DNA of 64,000 nucleotides. Origin: Helopsaltes ochotensis (Eukaryota > Chordata > Aves > Passeriformes > Locustellidae). The stretch is from contig VXBM01000193.1 in the NCBI GenBank assembly GCA_013400155.1, forward strand, positions 507,198-571,197. The letters run 5' to 3'. The notes under the pieces are model-generated. The model was not told the DNA's origin. It made no database searches and saw only the letters and a program-made list of their open reading frames with translations. Below, in pieces: positions 1 to 12,150 of the stretch. The position numbers and the translations under genes were made by a program. How positions within the stretch are numbered: the first letter of the stretch is position 1; each line of letters begins with the position of its first letter.

Positions 1-519
1 GAGTTCTACATATTAAATGAAAATCAATATTTAAAGGAAGGTTATGAAATTAATGCCATTTAGCTTCCAGGGTACCATGTTGTGCATCATAACAGAGTTT
101 CACCGTGTGCACTCACAGCTACGATCAGTTTTGCAGACACAGGAGGATACAAACAGCATTTTTTGACTTGAGTTTGGTTTTCCATTCTCCTGTTGGCTCT
201 CCAAGCTGCACGCTGAAGGAACAGCCCTGTCCGCTTGGAGGTCAGTGCTGAAACTGCTGAGTTATGGCAGAGCCCGGCGCCCCTTTCACACCAACCTTTT
301 CCACTTTCTGTAGCCACCTGCCTGTGGTTGAACCCACAAAAAGATGTGGTCGCAGGAGGTACAGCATGCATGGACCGCTCCTAGCTCTGAGCGGGGCTTC
401 ACCATGGCTCTCCTGTGACCACTTCGTGAACTGAGGGAGTGTGATGGGATTATTGAGGAAACGTTAAGGCAAAAGGACAGAAGAGCCAAGTGTGCTGTCT
501 GTGTGCATCTCTGTGCATG

Positions 520-790
520 TGACGCGGTGAAAGTTGACTTGCAGTGTGGTCCTCAAACTCTCTGAAGCACAGGTTGCTGGTGCGTGGGAGGGATAAGGAA
601 GCGTGTTGGTTTCCTGAAGTGAACCAAGATCACCTTCTGCAAGGCTGAGGTTACAGAGCGTCGTTCCGCTCCTGTCTGGGCGGCTGGAGCGGATCTGGGC
701 TGAAAGACAAACTTGCTGCCTGTTAATGATCCTCCCACGTTTTCTGCGCGTGAGCGTTGTTGTCAGACGCCGGGGCAAAGTCAGACTGGG
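520..790. promoter_or_regulatory. CpG-enriched intronic patch with several RCGTG cores
   Basis: This patch has many more CpG dinucleotides than the surrounding intron. It carries three GCGTG pentamers on the + strand (582-586, 601-605, 748-752) and one CACGT (736-740), which reads ACGTG on the other strand. RCGTG is the core bound by HIF-ARNT dimers, and GCGTG is the core of AHR-ARNT sites. Whether the patch acts as an enhancer or alternative promoter is inference; no TATA box or first exon is evident. Confidence 0.25.
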
Positions 791-923
791 GAGCTGTGAG
801 GAACGAAGCCCCTCAATCTGTAGCATAGTGCTGCCTTTGCTCTACCACGGACAGCAGAAGACAGAGCTCTGTGAAATACTTGGACTTGTACTGGAGCTTT
901 TTAAAATCATAATTTGTTGCTGC

Positions 924-940
924 TTTTTTTTTTTTTTTTT
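924..940. repeat. Poly-T tract (17 nt)
   Basis: This is an uninterrupted run of 17 T. It could be simple slippage or the tail of an old insertion on the minus strand; no element body is recognisable next to it. Confidence 0.9.
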
Positions 941-2120
941 AAGAAGTAACTGCAAAGCAATGTAGAGAAGCAGTCAAAATCTGTAGTGAAATCATTTTAA
1001 TCCTGTTGTTCTCTCTTGGGAATACATCCTCAGCTGGAGTAACATGAAAGTAGCCCTATTAGTATTGGTGAAGCTGTGCCACCTTGCTCCAGTTGACTTT
1101 CTGATCTGCAATGTTAGGGGAGCACAATAGAAGATTAACTTGTTAAGCGTCTTTAATGGTGATTAGAAATTACAATATGATTAAATTTTTATTAAGCAAT
1201 TGTCTGGGGTTCTAATAACAGTTGGTAATTTAGGCAGGACATTAACTTGCAGCTACCACAATACAAATACATGTGGTTTTAGTCATATTCCAGATAGTGG
1301 AATGGGGCTTAGTGGAGAGAGAAAAGCTGGGTGTTCTCTAGCCATGTGAAGATCTTTCAGTGTGGGATCTCCTGCTACAGAACCATGCATTGCTCTGCGG
1401 CAGCATCTTCTCTCTTGTGTTAGGTGCAGATTTACCCTTTTTCCCACTGATCTTTTTTTAATGGAGAGTTTCAGTTAGGGAAGTTCATAGGAGTGGGAGC
1501 AGCTTGCATCTTTTCCCATCTGAGGCTCGTGGGAACTGCAGTGTCAGGGACCAGATTTGTGGTGGGAGTAAGGCTGCCTCTGTGGGCTCCCTGGGCTGTG
1601 TTAGATGTACACTGATAGTTCTTGTTGGTGAAGGTGTTTGTGCAGAGGTGCAGCTGGACATCACCCTGACACAGCTGAGGGGCTGGGTGGGATAAGCTGC
1701 TTCCTCTTGCTGCACACTCAGCCTTGGAACGGGTCTGGTTGGGAGCACTGTGTTGGTTTCTCGTACTCTGGCTGACGAACTGAAGTGTGAAACAATACAG
1801 GTGTGTGGGAAGCTCATCTGCATTGGCACAAAGCATCACAGTTAATTTATTTCCTCCTGAAATAAGATTGGCATATTAAATGGGATTTAAGAACAAAAAA
1901 ACTGTGGAGGTGTAACAAGCATTTCATAAATTACTGCTTGCAGGAAAGGAACTTAGTGCCTTGTCTGTTTTAAATGTATTATTTTTGTAATGCAAACTTT
2001 GCCCGTAACTATTGCTACTTTGTGTTCAGATTTTACTTAAGTTGAGTGCAATACATGAAGTGGTGATTCTTGTATTAACCAGGGTGGGATGAAAACATAA
2101 AACTCTTCATGAGTTTAGAA

Positions 2121-2134
2121 TTTTTTTTTTTTTT
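2121..2134. repeat. Poly-T tract (14 nt)
   Basis: This is an uninterrupted run of 14 T within intron 1, flanked by unique sequence. Confidence 0.9.
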
Positions 2135-5100
2135 CCTGAGACATCACCTGGTTTTGGGTGACGAGTTCCAGTCTGGCTCATTCTGATGGGTGAGCAGCAG
2201 CTTTCTGCTGTGGTCAGGTGATGGGAAATAAACTGAAGGACATCCTTTCAGTTCTTCCCAGTGAGGTACCCCTGAATGGAAGGTAGTACACACAGATGTA
2301 TTCCCAAAATGCCACGAACTCATGAGTCAAGAGAAATCATGAGATTTTGGAGTTTATCTAGAGTTACTTTAGAGGGAAGATCCCACAGGATGGATTTTTG
2401 GCTAGGTTTTGCGATCTTCTGAATCCTTAGGGTTGTATTTTTACATTTAATTGAAAAAAAAAAAGTAACTGAGTTGTTCATGTAATCCCTAAAGCTCCTT
2501 TTAGTGATTTCTTTTTAAGAGAGAACCCCAAATACAAAGATATGGAGAGCAACATATCCTCAAAAGGACATCTACTAGAAATGCGTAGAAAGAGGTGTTG
2601 TGACATGAGAGAAGGAGTTACTGAGGCTTAGGACATTACTGTTGCAACAACAGCAGCTCAGGAGGGTTACTTTCAGCCTATGGCTAATCCAAATTATTTA
2701 AAAATGGCATTTTAACTTAAAGAAAGATCATTAAATAAGCTCTCTTTACTTTCAGTTTGTAATGAATTAACAGCAAATTTTTCTGTCACATTCATGAAGA
2801 CTTGTAACTCAGCCCTGCCTCTGGGCTCTTGGTTTAAGTGCATTGGGTTCTGGGTGGTGTTTTTGGTTTTTGTGTGTTTGTTTGACTTGGGTGTTAAGTG
2901 GAGAGAAATTATTCTTCTATTTGAACTAGGTATTCTGAGAAACAAATTATTTGTTACCCAGTCCTACATTTGGGCTGAAGTTACTAAGATGTTAAGTGCT
3001 GTGGAAGAATTTTTTTTGACGCTGCCTGGTTCATATTCCTTGTGAAAGGAACTGGCTTTCTGACAATCTGGCCATTCTTTTCTTTGGATTTCAAACAGCT
3101 TTGAAATTGATGATAAAAAAAAAATACTTCAGTGTTTTAGATTTCAAAATCGTTCAACTCAAAGCCCAAAAGTTGTATTTTATTGCTGCCGCTCTGCCCT
3201 TCATTACAATACAGACTATCCAGTAAACTCAAAAATCAATTTAACAGCATCCTGGAGTGTTGTAGTGACGGAGGTTATAATGAGTTCTGATGTTTCTGGT
3301 ATGCAAAAAAGTAATCATCGTTCTAAGATAAAGTTAAAAAATAAGGGTTTCAAAATTAGAACACTCATTAGCTAATGGGAGGTTTACATTGCAGATCTTT
3401 TTCTTCTTGTGTTTTTACAGCTTTTGTACTGCAGAATTGGTCCTTAATTCAGTCAAACTGGTATGAGATGCCAATGCCTCTTGAATTGTTCTGTGATAAT
3501 GTTTTGTCCTTCAGGACTGTGTACTGAACAGTAACTGGCATTGAGGAAATGCCATTATTTTTATATTTCTAATATATAGGTATAGGGCATACAAAAGATT
3601 TCATCTCTTCTATCACAAAATAGTTATTTAAAATTTGCATATGTACCTTGTGGTTAGTTCCTAATATTTTTCCCAATAGAATAATGTTTCCCTATTCCTC
3701 TAATAAAAATGCTAAACAAAAGAGATATTGCTGATTTCTCTAATACCATATGGTGTTGCTGATATTTCTTAGCAGTAAGGAAAATTGCAATAGAGATTAG
3801 GTAGAAAAGAAAAAAAATAGCCTTTTCAAAATAGTCAAGGCAAAATAACCCTGTTGATGTGGTGATTATTGTTATTAAGAGGACAGAAATGGGGCTGTCA
3901 TTATGAAGATGTATTCAGAGATTATGCTTAAATGGTTGTGAAGATCAGATATGTGTGTCGTTCAGAGTAATTTTGGGGGGCTTACTGCTTCATAACTGAC
4001 AAGCAAGAATGGAAAATGTGTTAATTCAGTGCTACCTGCAGAAATTACAATGTTATTAAAATTTACAGTAGAAAAGAGAAAGAGGGATCTTGAGTTTAAG
4101 AGATGGGAGTTTAGATCGCGGCTCTTGTCGCAGATCTCTGGCAGATTTTCCAGTCTATCTCTAGCAAAGTGTCTTTGGCTGGCCAGCAGTGTTTAGGGAT
4201 GGATGAATCAGCTCAGGATGAGCTGTTCTGTCTCGCCAGCTCTGGGGGGAGCAGAGATGCTCCCCTGGGTGCAGAAGTGTGCAGATACCAACCCCGGCTG
4301 CTTCTCTCACTGTCGGGGTGTGCTCAATAAAGGTTATGTGGGAAAGAAATCTGCAAAGTCAGAGGTGCTCCTTCACCATTCTGCAACATATTTTATGCAA
4401 AACATTACATTGGCTGGACGGCACAGGCGAAAATGTGACATGCCAGAGATCGTGGGTGGGTGCTTGCTCTAGAAACCATTGGTACAGTTTACTTCTTGCT
4501 AACAGTGTTTTCTTTGTTCAGCTCTAAAGCATTTCCTGTCACCCCATCTGCATCAATCATTCTGTCAAGTGAGGAAAAGAAAAATTTTATAAGGCGGCAT
4601 TTTTACATTTTATTTGCCTCCTGATTATAACCCAAGTAAGATAGACGCAAAGAAGAAACTTCAGAAAAATAATCCTTCATCATCTTCCATTGTTTCAAAT
4701 AAAAAAATCCACATGAAGATTAATAGATGGAATAAACCCCCGTGGGACCATGCACTTTCTATCTGTTAGGGAAGAACTACTTTGTCACAAAATGTTACAG
4801 GATTTTGGCAAGATCTGCCCTTTAATGTGCAGAAATTACATGGTTTGAAAATGCAGGATGAAATGGAGGATGACAATTTTTTAGCAAGAGCTGATTCAGA
4901 GTTTATTTTGGATAGTCAAAATTTCAAATGGATCTCAGTTTTATTGTTGGCGTGGATTAGTGGCCGTAGTCATGCGATGTGTAGTGAATTAGAAGCTGTT
5001 TTCAAGATAGATGTAATTTCCTTTTTTTTGTACCCAAAGCACGCTGGTGTTCCTTGAGCGAAGCCATCTGCACAGGGAGAAAGAGAAATCCTTTCTTTTG

Positions 5101-7882
5101 GATACTCTACATATTGATGAATGTTTCTAAACTTTCTGCTTCCTCTCTCTTTTTTGTCAGCGTTTGTTTCCATTTTACTTTTTTTTTGGTATTTCTGTCC
5201 TGTGGTTTCAATCCTGCTTTTCACGCTTAGGTGTCTACCTTTCTCACAACTCCTGTAACTACTGTACTTTCTCTGTGCTGAGCTTTGTGTTGACTTCTCA
5301 GTGTTGTTGAAATGTAAATGAATCCTGGCATTGTGCTGGTGCTGCTCCCAAGTCTTTCAACGGTTTATAAATTCAAATGCCATTCTGTAAGGGAGCATCT
5401 GAAGTCCCCCTTAGAGAAAAGTGGTACTTTTTCTGTTCCAAGCAGCAACTGTGCTGCCTTCCCTGCATCCCTGCAGGTACCGTGAGGTGTAATCAGATGG
5501 GTCAAATTAGGAGCCTCTATTAGCTTTTATCTGCCCTGGATGTGTGTGTGGTGTTGTTTTGTTCAAGGACAGCTCATAGTATTCATTTCAAATGCTTAGA
5601 TCTGGGCTGCTGCAGGTTTCTCTCATCTAAATGTCAACTGCGTGTGACAAGTAGAATAATATAAAATAATTGTAATTTTTTTTCCCTAATCAAGCACAAG
5701 GGGTGTTGAATTGTTTATTACTGGCTTTGCCAGCATGCAGATGGAAAGGCTTTTCAGGTAAGTTGCTCATACAAAATGCCTAAAATGGATAGTAATTAAC
5801 AACTGGCTCTTCATTGGTATGTTAATTACGGTGCCATTTGTCCTGGTGCCTGTCGTTCTTTAAATGTTCAGTTACACTGAACTGAAGCGTTCACTTCCTG
5901 GCAAACACAGAATGTATCAGAACAGTTTGACTCTCAGATATATGCAAATATTTTATGGGAAGAGGCATGCCAGTAAATCACTGAGCTGCAAAGAACAAAA
6001 ACACTGCATTATTTGTATTCCTCAGAGGTAAAAGCAAAACCTGTTTCTGAGGAACCTGCAGGCCTGATTTTGAAAAATGGACTCTAATACTTTCCTAGTA
6101 CTAACCCAGAGCACAATTCCATACAAGTAGGTAATTTTGGGAACTTGTTACTGCTGGCTGTTTCTATTAGTGAAGGTAGGGGACATCTGGGTGCTGTTAA
6201 ATGCCCTTGAAATGCATATATTTTAAAACTGTCTTGCTTTCTGGATGGAAAATTCAAACTGAACTGGAAATGTTTTTAGAACTGGGGATAGAGCAGATTA
6301 TTTTGAATGCAAGAGGAGTTAAAGTAACCTATGAATAAATCACAGCAGTAGTCTCAGATCTTACTCAATTTACTGTTTAGTTCTTTTGAGAACAGAGATC
6401 GTCTCCTGTTTTCTGGACTGTGCTTTGCGGAGCTCCTTCCCCAGTCTCCACATGCTATTGCAATAAGTAAAACTGTGTCTGGTATGTCTCCAAGTCATCC
6501 AGCAGTGTCCCGAAGAGGGCCATGCTGCTAAAGGTATGTGGCAAGTTTGCTGTGACCAGCATGTGAGTATGAGGCTGGTATTTTAATTTGCTGAGCTTCT
6601 GCAAAGTGGAAAGTGGTTAATCAGCCCAGCGCAGGGTGACCCTCACACGTGGCAGAAGTCAGCCCCTGAAATGAGGTGCTGATTGTAATAGGAGCTGTGG
6701 GAAGTGGATTATAGCCATAAAATTAGCTATTAAAAGGCACTTGCTACTGTGTGTCACTGCCCTCTGCCTCATGTTTCATCCTTTCCTGGACAAAAAATTG
6801 TGTTGCTGTTAGTACTGCCAGGCCGTGGCTGAGCTGGATTTCCATTGTGTTGTGTCCAGTGGAGTTGCTAGCAAAGTTCCTAGCTCGGTTTTGAGCCCAG
6901 CTTTAAACACTTAAAGTGGTGATAGCTAGAAAAGCTTAGTTTGAAATGATAAATTCTTGTGTTCCCAGTCACTGAGAGGTGGCTCATTTAGCATCAGTCC
7001 ACGGAGGTTGCCCTGTGAGAGAGTTTGGGATAAGAGTTGTCTGTCTGTTGACTACTCCTGTGAGTTATATTCATGTCATAGTATATGGGACACCAGTGTT
7101 TTCCTTGGAATTAATTTATTTTTTTTAAGCATCTGTAAGAGGTACCCTGACCCTCTGCATATAGATGTCTCACCCCGAAAATGTTTTGCACCTTCTGTAA
7201 TAAGTAGTGGTTTGATCAGTAGAAGACAGGGCTGTATAATTAAAACTTCCTTTTATTGTAATGAGATTTTCAGTGTATAGGAATATAATGGCAAATTATT
7301 GGAGCTATGTCAAGATTTCAGTGTTTCAGAGATAAGAGTTCCTCTGCTAAGTTTTTTATGTTTTCATCTAAAATAGGCAATATTTCTGGTTTAAGGGAAA
7401 AAAAAGAAAAAGTAAATTTATTTGGTGTGCAGTAAGGTTTGTGGGAACAGGAGTTGCAGTGTATTTTTCCTTACCAGTGAAGGTTTGAAATATGCATTTT
7501 CAGTGTTGAAATTAAAGTAAATGAACCATCACCAAGAAAAGTATAGGAACATTTTCAAACTCTCTTATGAGGATTGGAAAATAAGAATACTTTGTAGCTG
7601 CATCTCCAGCAAAGGGGACAGTGTACTTCTGGAATTAAGAATGTCTTAAGTGAACATAACAATCTTCCCCAAATGCCAAATGTTGAACCCTACAGAATCC
7701 AAATTTCACGGTTTTCCAAAATAAGTTCTTAAAAATGTGTAATGTCTCTGTGGATAATCTGCCATCTGTGAGTTAGGGTTGGTCCAAGTGAAACTATTTC
7801 TCTGGAACTGGATTCTCACTAGGAACAAAATGTTCTAGATCAGACCACATGGAACCCCTATCAAAAATAGCCCATTACTGAC

Positions 7883-7930
7883 ACTTAAAAATTAAGTATA
7901 AAATTATACTTAAAAATTAAGTATAAAATT
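7883..7930. repeat. Tandem duplication of a 23-bp AT-rich unit that is itself an inverted repeat
   Basis: The 23-nt unit at 7883-7905 recurs exactly at 7908-7930, giving a period of 25. Each copy contains ACTTAA-AAA-TTAAGT, a perfect 6-bp stem with a 3-nt loop, so the block holds two adjacent hairpins. It is most likely a local slippage duplication in intron 1. Confidence 0.85.
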
Positions 7931-9419
7931 TCCATTATGGATAGTTCGAGAATAAGACAGCAATAGGGAATTTTTCTTCCTCCTTTGTTGCTGATGATCA
8001 CTGTGAAGTACTTTCGTGTGTATGAGTCTTTGGGCTTCTTGTAGTTTATTCATACTTGAGACTTGGTTCTTGAATGATCACAGATGTTGGGTTGTTTTTT
8101 TTCTAAATAAAACCTGAGTGTTCCTGGACTTTCTGTACTCTCTGATCTGTTTCTGATACACTCAATGAACACGTGCCTTTCTGAGGTGTATTAGTCTTCT
8201 GCTTAAATATATCTTGATACTCTTTCACTCTTCAGACAAGCTAACATTATACATTTCCAAAGTGATTCCTGACTCAAGACTTAATCATATTTTGTTTTAG
8301 TGGTGTCCTCCTTCTGCTGCAGAACTCTTTGGTTCTGAACTGTAAATGGCACTGAGGCTTATAATGGTCTTTAATGTTTTAGAGGAAGCTGCCAGTCCCA
8401 ATATCTTTGCTCTCCAAAGTGTTCCCTTTTGTCACCTGCGTTTCTCCCTCCAGGTTCCGTGCATGTTTTAAAAAGAGGAGGCACATAAATACGTAAATAA
8501 CGTTTGAGGTTGGGCAGCTATAGGGTGATGCTGTGAAATGAAATCCTAGTGCTGGTGTACAATAGCTGAATTAAAAGGTGTGTGGTTTTACTTGTCGGCA
8601 TTTTGGTTGAGTACTATCAGCTGGAGATGTGTGAGTGGGTGGAAAGAACAGTAATGTGGAGTTCATGCTGAATTATGTTTTGCTGGAGGAAAGTTATTCA
8701 TTAGTCTCATAGCTGGCACATGCCTCTTCATTCCTTCTCTAAAGTAGTATCTGACGACTTTGATGAAAAGGTTGATGTGACATTAAGGGATCGGTTCTGC
8801 CTCATCTCCTGATGTGCAGAAGCCTTTCTGCCCTTGGCAGAGCCGAGTGTGACACAGGCAGCATGCCAGTCCTCACTTTGCTCTAGGAAGGGCATGCATG
8901 TGGTAAATGGTTCAGGGTTTGAGGAGCCTTGGCTCCATCTCCGAGCGTTACGTGCGGAGGCTGATGATGGTTGTATCCAAATTCGGCTCCGGGGTTCATT
9001 GTTTCTTCACCTATGCCCCTCTCTTGGTTTTGCAGGATGGTCCTAAGGATGAAATACTCTTTCATCATTGCTAAATTTAGAATGAATGTGGTAATTACGA
9101 GTAAGGATTTCAGAGACCGGTAAATTGCCGCTGTGCAGGAGGATCCCCGGCTGTTGCACGCCGGCTGCACATTTCTGCTGTATCCCTGGCTGACTGCCTC
9201 ATGTCTGAGAATCGACCAGGGCAGGAAAGCAGGCTCGTGGTACAGGCCCTGGACAGGGTTTAAGTTTACTACAGGCTTCCTACTGAATCACTGACAAATA
9301 ACATTCACATGCCACAGTTAAGTCATCTGACTTTTGTTTTCATTTATCTTACCACCAGTTTGCAAGTCCTGTTTACAAGACTGCGTAATTTGAGATGTTT
9401 TTCGTGTGTGTCAGTTGTA

Positions 9420-9560
9420 AAAATGACGTATTTGTAAGATGCCTATGCTGAGACGAGCAGAGAATGTCTTTCATTGTGATGTACTAATTGATAATGTTTA
9501 ATTAATAGACTTTTATTTCAACCACGTTTATGTTGGATTAGCAAAAAAAATTCCTCCCTT
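9420..9560. promoter_or_regulatory. Candidate conserved non-coding element rich in TAAT cores
   Basis: This AT-rich stretch has clustered homeodomain-type cores, including TAATTG near 9485-9490 and the palindrome TTAATTAA at 9498-9505. The composition and lack of stop-free frames resemble deeply conserved enhancers of neurodevelopmental genes. That reading is by appearance only; no alignment was possible. Confidence 0.2.
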
Positions 9561-10743
9561 TGGAGGAAACAGAGAAAGAAAAGGAAAATATAAAGCTTCT
9601 TGCTCTCTGGAAACAGCAGTTATTATTTATTCCAGGCACATGAATAACCATTAATTTGTATTTTCTTTACTGAGTAGGCAGGATATTTGGATAATGTGCT
9701 TTTTAAGCGTCTTGACAGAATATACACATGATGGATAGTTATTTCAGTACTGAACTAGCAACAATCCACCTTTAAAGTATTAATATAGGTTTTACAACTT
9801 ACATCTTGTTGTCTTATGGTTGCTTTTGACACTTAAATTTGCCTTCGAAAATGCATTAGTTTCTTCTCATCCAGTTACAGTTTATATTAAGATTGAGAGG
9901 AAAATGTGCATTGCTTATACACCGAAGAGATGATCAAACTATATGAAAAACACAGTTGCACTGAGTGAAAATTATGAGATAATTTTCAAGTGTTCATTGT
10001 GCATTTGCAAGTTAAATTTAAAAAGTAGGAAAATGTGTTATATTCCCCAATATAATATTTGGTTAGTGGGTTAACTCAAACTGGCCTTTAAATCAAATCA
10101 GTGAGCTGTCCCTGGAAGTAAATACATTTTCAGAAATGAAATCTTGATTCTTTCAAATGTTGAAATGTAAGGATAAAGTATTTGTAGCGATTTCTTGGTA
10201 AATGCATGTGTCTGCTACTGGTTGTTTGCTTTGTTGCGTGGAGTCCCTGTAGTAGCTGGAACCTGATTGCCGGGTTTGGAATTCAGACTAATCTTGTGTG
10301 TCCTGTGTACTTGCCTGTGCTGCTCTTCAGTCAGCAAATAGCAAAGCTAAAACCTTACTTTGGTCAATATTTACAGACAAACATCGGCTTGTTTTTTGAC
10401 AAACATCCAGTTTGTTTACAGTGAGGGTTTTTTCAGTATCATTCTTCACTTCTGCATTTGATATATGCACAGAACTGTCTGTATGCTTTTGGGAACAAGT
10501 GGCTTGTAATGGATGTCAAATCATGTTTAATGTGAATTTGGGGACATAGAAAAATAATGCTTTGTTGTTATATTTATTTTTCTTTTCTTATTTAGTGGTT
10601 CACTGGTAGAACATCCAGCAAATCTTGTATTCTGTAATTCTGAAAAAGCAAGTAAGAGCATGGCTATTACTGCTGATCACTTCAGAAAGTCTAGCAGAGC
10701 CTACATGGAAGCAGCATTTTCTCTTACGTTAAAACTGGTAATT

Positions 10744-10759
10744 AAAAAAAAAAAAAAAA
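10744..10759. repeat. Poly-A tract (16 nt)
   Basis: This is an uninterrupted run of 16 A in intron 1. No upstream retroelement body or target-site duplication is evident. Confidence 0.9.
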
Positions 10760-11904
10760 GCCTGAAGTTCAGTTTTATGAAATACGTTCAGGAAGTAGCT
10801 CTGGGAAGAAGTTAAGGAGAAAAAAGGTGTTCCAAAATTCATGACAAATTCTTGGGAGTGTAGGAAACTAAGAGTAACACTAAGGAATATTCTGCAGCAG
10901 AGCTTTGTAGTATTTTGTATTTTCTACATGCCCATGAAGGTTTCCCTTATGCCTTAACATTTGTGGGAATGAAAAATTCTAGAAAGTAACAACAACGTCA
11001 ACAGCAAATACATTTACCTTTGAGCACCCAAAAGCTTGTGAGCTTCTATTATTTTTTTGTTATTTGCAGACATGAAATATATAATATGTGAAATTACCTA
11101 AAAGGAAGCATGATCTGAAAAACATTTAGTGAAGTGAAGAGGCAGTGAAAAGTAGAAAAATCATAAAGACCTTTTTTTGAGATGTTGGGGTTTTTTTGCT
11201 TGCAGAAAAGAATCAGGGTTTGGGAAACTCATCTGCAAAGAGGAGGGTAACTGCTAGTGTGGGTTGGTGTACCAGATTAGTTAAGACATCAGAAGATGTT
11301 CTGAAGGCTGTCCTTGTTGGGAGGTTAAACTGAAGACATCCAGATTGGTGACAGGTGCCAGATGAACATTGTGGGAAGACTGGTGCACTCTCTTCAGGTG
11401 GCTTTTCAAGATTCAGTTCAATTTGAATCTGGAATTTTCTTATCTGTAGCCCTCTTCCATGGGCTGAAGGCTGGACTACAGTATTTCACAAACTAAGCAA
11501 GGAGTTTGAGAATTAATGGCTGGAGTACACAAGCAGCCTGTTCACTTGTACACCCCGTTTGAGTCATATTTTTTGATTCTTCTTGCTACTATGGGAGGTT
11601 GGCTGTTTTCTTCAATCTTTAGAGAAAAAAATTAATCAGAAAATCTCCTTTGACCTAAAGGAATTTCAGACAGACGTAAAATGAACTGAGTATTTACAAT
11701 GCTCAGGCTCAGGCTGGGTTTTTGAAAGGGAGTTAAATGTGGGGGTTTTTCCCTGCAGTTTTTAGGCAGAGAATGTTGTATTAATATCGTGAGAAAAGGA
11801 TGAAGTACTAAACCACACCCTACTTTTAGAATGTGTTTTTGACAAGTACTGATATTGTTTTTAAGGTGTTTCACGTAAAAATTCTTATTCTTAGTAATGA
11901 ATTG

Positions 11905-12150
11905 GGGTGTGAAAACACCTGAAAGGCCAATTAATTATCATAACATCAAATAAGCATCATTTGCTTGTTGATCAAGCAGAACTGAAGTCATTAGTGCTAT
12001 CAATAGAATGCTGTTTAATGAAAACAATAGCATTCTGATTACCCAACAGTGCCCAAGGACACTGTAAATTTACTGATAATTAAGTATTTGGTAATGCAAG
12101 TTGCTGTTCTGAATGAAATTTAAAATTAACATACCCTTCTGGGGCACACT
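11905..12150. promoter_or_regulatory. Candidate conserved non-coding element containing an 11-bp-stem inverted repeat
   Basis: This block is AT-rich with several TAAT/ATTA cores. At 12005-12036 it has an inverted repeat: arm 12005-12015 pairs with 12026-12036 (10 of 11 Watson-Crick, one G-T) around a 10-nt loop. The mixture of homeodomain-type sites and dyad symmetry makes it a candidate enhancer. Conservation is inferred from appearance only. Confidence 0.25.

Noticed and set aside
1..800. Possible first exon or CpG-island promoter at the window start
   Set aside because: Some CpG enrichment, but no MATPAAVNPP-type coding start and no donor site in phase 1.
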